The translations under genes were made by a program, and so were the position numbers. A DNA stretch of 9,493 nt from Geobacter sp. UBA4074 (GTDB lineage: Bacteria > Desulfobacterota > Desulfuromonadia > Geobacterales > Pseudopelobacteraceae), in NCBI GenBank assembly GCA_002383415.1, contig DFYU01000081.1:1-9493 (forward strand). The letters are read 5' to 3'. Positions 5,847 to 9,493 of the stretch are shown one piece after another; the stretch's first letter is position 1; each line of letters begins with the position of its first letter. The notes beneath the pieces were generated by a model that worked only from the letters and a program-made list of their open reading frames with translations, did no database searches and was not told the DNA's origin.

Positions 5847-7052
5847 TCACACTTTTGCTTGTCGTTTTTTCTTCATGCACCCCATCAAAAAATTGGACCA
5901 CCTGATCAGCCACTCTTCCTTTTCCTTGTCATAGCGATAACGGTTGTATGTCGCAACAATGCCTTTCTTTTTATGGTTCTGGATAGCGTCAATGATTTCG
6001 TCAGTGCACCCAAGCGCTGCAAGACCAGTTGCCGCCGTCCGCCGGAGATCGTGAGGGGTCCAGCGCTCTAGTCCGAGATATTTAGGTTCAAGTACGCTGC
6101 TAATATGATGAGCCAGCGTATTTGTAAGCAGAGGCCCGCTAGCACCTCGTCCTGCAGGAAAGAGATAGCCTTTCAGTGGAACTATCAATTGAAGCGCCAG
6201 CGGAGTCAAATAAACCCTGTTTTCCCGCCCGTTTTTCGAGCGCTCCTTTGGTATGGTCCACCATCCGCATCGACGGCACTCTGCGCAACGCGATTGGCCG
6301 ACACCAATCACAACTTCCCGTGAATGCATCCCAACAACCTCTCCAGGCCTCTGACCCGTCACAAGCACAAGCAGTATAGCCCTGCGCACAAAACTCGTTT
6401 CCGGGCCACCCCAGAGGACTTCTAGCAGCTTTTCCACCTCACCCTCTTCCAGTGCACGCTCACGCGATGTCGGAGCCGCCTTAGGAACCGCCGCTCCCAC
6501 TCCTGAAAAAGGATTGTACTCAATCAGTTCCCGGTGCACCGCATAAGTGAACATGGTCCTTGCGTGCAACAAAACATTTCTGGCCTGACCTGGAGCTCTC
6601 TTGGCAATAGACTCGACAAGATGGATGGCATCACGCCTCCGAATATCTGCAACTCGTTTGTTGCCGATCACGGGCAATACATCTCTGGTAATAGAGCGGG
6701 TTTGGTGTTTAACCGACCTTTCAACCAGGTGCCCCTCAATATGCTTCAGATAAAGTCTTGAAAGATCCTCAACAGTAGGTGCATCGTCAAGCACATGCAG
6801 CACATTCTGCGGATCCACACCTCTTGCCGTCTTTTGAGACGCTTCCATGAATTTTTCACGGGCTTCAGCCAAGGTGACGACAGGATAATTTCCGAGATGC
6901 AAAATCCGGCGTTTGCAACCGACAGAATAGATATACTCGAAACGCTTAACACCAGAAGGTAAAACACGGATAGCAAACCCATGTCCTTCCCGGACGCGGT
7001 AATCCTTTTCTTTCGACTTGAGGCTTGCTATATATTTATCAGTAAACTTCAT
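5847..7052 (-). CDS. Tyrosine integrase with N-terminal arm-binding domain (P4-type)
   Basis: A 401-residue integrase that inserts and excises the element at tRNA-Cys. The N-terminal arm-binding domain (about 1-85) carries the family pattern GFAIRVLPSGVKRFEYIYSVGCKRRILHLGNYP...LAEARE. A SAM-like core-binding domain spans about 92-185. The catalytic domain has Arg235 (TGQRPGEVVG), a candidate Lys273 (SKNGREN), H-x-x-R at His334/Arg337 (HDLRRTAATGLAALG), His360 and nucleophile Tyr369 (ATYNRY). All canonical residues are present, and the length is typical of the family. An insert between Arg235 and the beta-hairpin holds a CxxCxxC cluster (Cys256, Cys259, Cys262), unusual for P4-type integrases. 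ATG 7052 has GGAGG close upstream. It reads inward from the attachment site and converges with the repressor gene. Confidence 0.95.
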   Translation of the reverse strand: MKFTDKYIASLKSKEKDYRVREGHGFAIRVLPSGVKRFEYIYSVGCKRRILHLGNYPVVTLAEAREKFMEASQKTARGVDPQNVLHVLDDAPTVEDLSRLYLKHIEGHLVERSVKHQTRSITRDVLPVIGNKRVADIRRRDAIHLVESIAKRAPGQARNVLLHARTMFTYAVHRELIEYNPFSGVGAAVPKAAPTSRERALEEGEVEKLLEVLWGGPETSFVRRAILLVLVTGQRPGEVVGMHSREVVIGVGQSRCAECRRCGWWTIPKERSKNGRENRVYLTPLALQLIVPLKGYLFPAGRGASGPLLTNTLAHHISSVLEPKYLGLERWTPHDLRRTAATGLAALGCTDEIIDAIQNHKKKGIVATYNRYRYDKEKEEWLIRWSNFLMGCMKKKRQAKV

Positions 7053-7059
7053 GCCCCCT

Positions 7060-7078
7060 CCACGAGGATCCCCACGAG
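7060..7078. repeat. CCACGAG direct repeat at the integrase start
   Basis: CCACGAG occurs at 7060-7066 and 7072-7078, 12 bp apart. It overlaps the ribosome binding region of the integrase. It could be an arm-type site or operator; the repeat is short and the call is weak. Confidence 0.35.
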
Positions 7079-7115
7079 CATCAGCCGTAAGGAAGTCGAA
7101 ATGACCTTAGTTTAG

Positions 7116-7136
7116 CCGTGGTACCTCCGTGGTACC
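7116..7136. repeat. Tandem CCGTGGTACC repeats, candidate integrase arm-type sites
   Basis: The 10-mer CCGTGGTACC occurs exactly at 7116-7125 and 7127-7136, a period of 11 bp or about one helical turn. It lies between the integrase start and the attachment core, where arm-type sites normally sit. Binding there would also cover the likely integrase promoter. Confidence 0.55.
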
Positions 7137-7198
7137 CCAAAGCCCCTTGCAAGGATCGAAATTTAATGATTGACTTTAATATCAAAACGGGAATTTTA

Positions 7199-7212
7199 GC
7201 AATAATTATTGT
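7199..7212. promoter_or_regulatory. Second operator-like palindrome in the attachment region
   Basis: GCAATAATTATTGT contains the perfect palindrome CAATAATTATTG (7200-7211). It shares the GCAATA-NN-TATTG pattern of the 16-bp operator at 4670-4685, differing in the central two bases and one arm end. It lies in AT-rich sequence between the integrase gene and the attachment core. It may be a repressor site, or a chance AT-rich palindrome. Confidence 0.35.
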
Positions 7213-7266
7213 ATGTTTTAAATATATTTGGCTTTATTCAAGAAAAATCAAAAAACAATCTGAGCA

Positions 7267-7313
7267 GTCTGCAAAACCTTTATTCAGCGGTTCAAATCCG
7301 CTCGTCGCCTCCA
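7267..7313 (+). pseudogene. 3' fragment of tRNA-Cys(GCA): attachment-site core (right junction)
   Basis: Reading rightward, the fragment has anticodon loop CTGCAAA (GCA anticodon), stem ACCTT, variable loop TATTC, T stem and loop AGCGG-TTCAAAT-CCGCT, acceptor strand CGTCGCC, U73 and CCA. U73 is a tRNA-Cys identity base. No 5' half precedes it: the bases before the loop pair at only two of five anticodon-stem positions, plus one wobble, and AT-rich element sequence continues upstream. It is the chromosomal 3' end left behind after integration. The reconstituted tRNA should be at the other junction, with its 5' strand starting GGCGACG. The crossover probably lies in or near the anticodon loop. 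Confidence 0.9.
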
Positions 7314-7320
7314 TAAGATC

Positions 7321-7359
7321 AAGGGGTTAGCCAAAACGGCCAACCCCTTTTTTGTTTTT
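7321..7359 (+). terminator. Rho-independent terminator after tRNA-Cys
   Basis: AAGGGGTT-A-GCC and GGC-C-AACCCCTT form a long stem with an AAAAC loop, followed by T-runs. It is the host tRNA terminator, now stranded behind the tRNA fragment. It also insulates rnr from element transcription. Confidence 0.85.
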
Positions 7360-7363
7360 GTGC

Positions 7364-7369
7364 TATAAC
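7364..7369 (+). promoter_or_regulatory. Possible -10 box for rnr
   Basis: TATAAC lies 44 bp ahead of the rnr start codon, just past the terminator. No good -35 at proper spacing is visible, so this is tentative. Confidence 0.25.
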
Positions 7370-7413
7370 CCGTACCAACATCAAATTCCCTGCCTGAGCA
7401 TGAGAGGCCCTGC

Positions 7414-9493
7414 ATGCAACTTTCCCAAAAAGAGATTCTCAACCTGTTGGCCCATGACGAGCAACCGCTGCACTTTGCCGGCCTGCTGCGGGCCTTTGGT
7501 GGACGCCATATCAAGAATGAACTAAAACGCCTGCTGGATGACCTGATCGCCAGTGGCGAACTGATCCGTCTGCGGGGCAACCGCTACAGCCTGCCGGGCG
7601 CAGAGACCAGCGGCACTGTACACGGCAGCATCTCGGTACACCGTGATGGGTACGGCTTTGTCGCACCGGAAGGCGGCGGCGATGATATCTTCGTGCCGGC
7701 CAAGGCCGTTGGCGGCGCGCTGCATGGCGACAAGGTCTCGCTGCGCACTGAAAAGAGCCGCATAGGCCGCGGCAAACTGGAGGGGCGGGTGGTGGCGGTG
7801 CTGGAACGGGCCAACAGCCGGATAGTGGGCCGCCTGGAAGAAAACCGCCGCGGGGCGATCCTGGTGCCGGAGGATATCCGCATCGGCACCTTCTTCGCCA
7901 TCCCTGCCAAGGCGAAAGCCAACGCCGTAGATGGCCAGCAGGTGGTGATTGAGGTCACCTCTTGGCCGGTTGGGGGACGACCGCCCGAGGGCAAGGTGAT
8001 CGAGGTACTGGGCTGGCCCGACGATCCCCAGGTGGAGGTGCAGACCATCATCCGCCGTTTTGACCTGCCGCACCGGTTCGAAGCGGCCACCCTGGCCGAG
8101 GCGGAGGCCGTACCGGCCCTGGTCGGCAAAGACGACCTGAAGGACCGGGTGGACCTGCGTAAACTGCCGACAGTGACCATCGACGGCGAAACTGCCAAGG
8201 ATTTCGACGATGCGGTCTCGCTGCGCGCCGAGGGTGACAACTGGCGGCTGTGGGTCTCGATCGCCGACGTGTCACACTATGTCAAGCCCGGCTCGCAGCT
8301 CGATCAGGAGGCCTACCTGCGCGGCACCTCGGTCTATTTTCCGGACCGCTGCATCCCGATGCTACCGGAACGGCTCAGTAACGGCATCTGCTCCCTCAAC
8401 CCCCACGTCGACCGACTGACCATGACCGCCGAGATGCTGTTCAATCAGGCCGGACAGATGGTGGAATCACACTGCTACCCCAGCGTGATCAACAGCGACG
8501 CTCGCCTGACCTACACCCTGGTCAAGCAGGTGATCGTGGATGGCGACGAAAAGGCACTTGGAGAGCATCGGGCACTGGCGCCAATGCTGCTGCAGATGAA
8601 GGAACTGGCCCTGATACTGATGGCGATGCGCCGTACGCGGGGCAGCATCGACTTCGACCTGCCGGAGCCGGAGATCATCATCGGCTTGACCGGCCAGACC
8701 GAGGCGATCATCAAGAGCGAGCGCAACCTGGCCCACCAACTGATTGAGGAGTTCATGCTGGCCGCCAACGAGGCGGTGGCACGCTTTGTCACCGATCAGC
8801 AGCTGCCGTTCATCTACCGGATTCATGAACAGCCGGACCCGGCCCGGCTGGCCGACTTTCGCGACTTCATCCTCCCCTTCGGCTTCACCCTTGAACTGCA
8901 GGGCGACACGGTGGCTCCCCGCGCCTTGCAGCAACTGATCGCCGAGGCTGAGGGCAAGCCTGAGGAACGGATGGTCAACTACGGCCTGCTGCGCTGCATG
9001 AAGCAGGCCCGCTATGCCGCCATTAATCTAGGCCACTTCGGACTGGCCTCCGCCTGCTACACCCACTTCACTTCGCCGATCCGTCGCTACCCTGACCTGA
9101 TCGTCCATCGGCTGTTACGACTGGCCCTGGCCCATGCCGAAGGCAGCCTGAGTAAGCAACAGCAACGGGAACTGGACCGGATCGGCGCTAGCCTGTCCGA
9201 GGCGGCCGAGCATACCAGCAAGCGGGAACGGGTGGCCATGGAAGCCGAACGGGACATCGTGGAACTGAAGAAGCTGCAGTTCATGCAGAGTAGGATCGGC
9301 CAGGAGTTTGACGGTTTCATCGCCGGGGTGGCCGGTTTCGGCTGCTTTGTTGAACTGACTGAGGTCTTTGTGGAAGGACTGGTGCATGTCTCCACCCTGG
9401 CGGACGACCTGTACCGTTTTGAAGAAAAAGATCATGCCCTGGTGGGCCGGCGCGGCAAGGTGTTACGGATCGGCGACCCGGTGCGGGTGCGGG
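7414..9493 (+). CDS. Ribonuclease R (5' part; runs off right edge)
   Basis: RNase R is a processive 3'-to-5' exoribonuclease that degrades structured RNA. The visible 693 residues include an N-terminal HTH (about 1-65), cold-shock/OB domains (about 70-230, with HGSISVHRDGYGFVAPE), and the RNB catalytic domain. The RNB domain has the metal-binding aspartates Asp257, Asp263, Asp265 and Asp266 (TIDGETAKDFDDAVSL) and the substrate motif TSPIRRYPDL (553-562). An S1 domain starts near 630 and is cut by the window end. No key residue is missing. ATG 7414 has AGAGG 7 bp upstream. GC content is clearly higher than in the element, so this is host core genome. The gene should continue about 60-120 codons beyond the edge. 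Confidence 0.97.
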   Translation, partial: MQLSQKEILNLLAHDEQPLHFAGLLRAFGGRHIKNELKRLLDDLIASGELIRLRGNRYSLPGAETSGTVHGSISVHRDGYGFVAPEGGGDDIFVPAKAVGGALHGDKVSLRTEKSRIGRGKLEGRVVAVLERANSRIVGRLEENRRGAILVPEDIRIGTFFAIPAKAKANAVDGQQVVIEVTSWPVGGRPPEGKVIEVLGWPDDPQVEVQTIIRRFDLPHRFEAATLAEAEAVPALVGKDDLKDRVDLRKLPTVTIDGETAKDFDDAVSLRAEGDNWRLWVSIADVSHYVKPGSQLDQEAYLRGTSVYFPDRCIPMLPERLSNGICSLNPHVDRLTMTAEMLFNQAGQMVESHCYPSVINSDARLTYTLVKQVIVDGDEKALGEHRALAPMLLQMKELALILMAMRRTRGSIDFDLPEPEIIIGLTGQTEAIIKSERNLAHQLIEEFMLAANEAVARFVTDQQLPFIYRIHEQPDPARLADFRDFILPFGFTLELQGDTVAPRALQQLIAEAEGKPEERMVNYGLLRCMKQARYAAINLGHFGLASACYTHFTSPIRRYPDLIVHRLLRLALAHAEGSLSKQQQRELDRIGASLSEAAEHTSKRERVAMEAERDIVELKKLQFMQSRIGQEFDGFIAGVAGFGCFVELTEVFVEGLVHVSTLADDLYRFEEKDHALVGRRGKVLRIGDPVRVR

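Larger units (their letters stand above)
1..7313. mobile_element. Right-hand portion of an element integrated in tRNA-Cys
   Basis: The right boundary is set by a displaced 3' tRNA-Cys fragment (7267-7313), with an arm-binding tyrosine integrase beside it. Inside lie a CI-type repressor, a divergent HTH/initiator operon and a recombinase-rich block. Element DNA is visibly lower in GC than the rnr gene to its right. The left end is outside the window, so total size and any capsid, conjugation or cargo genes are unknown. Satellite phage, defective prophage and integrative plasmid all fit. The block 1-2708 could be a second, nested element, but no boundary for it can be seen. Confidence 0.85.

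Noticed and set aside
7150..7260. Possible IHF sites in the AT-rich attachment region
   Set aside because: Near-matches only; none satisfied the WATCAANNNNTTR consensus on inspection.
7522..9435. Multiple minus-strand frames opposite rnr (up to 218 residues)
   Set aside because: High-GC antisense shadows of a well-conserved RNase R reading frame.
1..9493. CRISPR array or toxin-antitoxin and defence genes
   Set aside because: No regularly spaced repeats and no recognisable toxin, nuclease or defence domains among the genes seen.

Overview
The window joins a mobile element to bacterial core chromosome. About 7.3 kb on the left (1-7313) is the right-hand part of an integrated element. The rest (about 7314-9493) is host sequence with the 5' part of a ribonuclease R gene (rnr) running off the right edge. 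The host half is visibly more GC-rich than the element. The RNase R sequence and the tRNA-Cys style suggest a Geobacter/Pelobacter-like deltaproteobacterium (Desulfuromonadales). That is an impression from the protein text, not a database result.

The boundary is well defined. Positions 7267-7313 are the 3' part of a tRNA-Cys: anticodon loop with GCA, T arm, acceptor strand, U73 and CCA. There is no 5' half beside it, and the tRNA terminator and rnr follow. A tyrosine integrase gene (5847-7052) starts about 215 bp away, with direct repeats between. The element has therefore inserted into tRNA-Cys, and the intact tRNA should lie at the other junction, left of this window.

Moving inward from the attachment site, the element has an integrase with an N-terminal arm-binding domain and a convergent Cro/CI-type repressor (4750-5814). 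A divergent control region follows, with a perfect 16-bp palindrome between promoter elements. Leftward from it runs an operon of a small AlpA/MerR-like HTH protein (4454-4639) and a replisome-organizer type initiator (3454-4452). The initiator gene carries tandem GTC(C/T)GCGGAC palindromes in its linker-coding part, much like the origin inside lambda gene O. Integrase, repressor switch, HTH regulator and initiator with no structural genes in view suggest a phage satellite, a cryptic prophage or an integrative plasmid.

A gene-free stretch of about 745 bp (2709-3453) is packed with inverted repeats, including a 13-bp perfect inverted repeat enclosing four strong hairpins (2882-3032). It may be a structured RNA, a second origin or a recombination site.

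The left end (1-2708) is a leftward recombination module. A tyrosine recombinase-like protein with Lys in place of the second catalytic Arg overlaps a small HTH-like protein, which overlaps an unrecognised protein. A Pin/Hin-type serine recombinase follows, preceded by a 26-bp palindrome with the 12+2+12 geometry of a DNA-inversion site. This block, with the gene-free stretch beside it, is the best candidate in the window for something undescribed.
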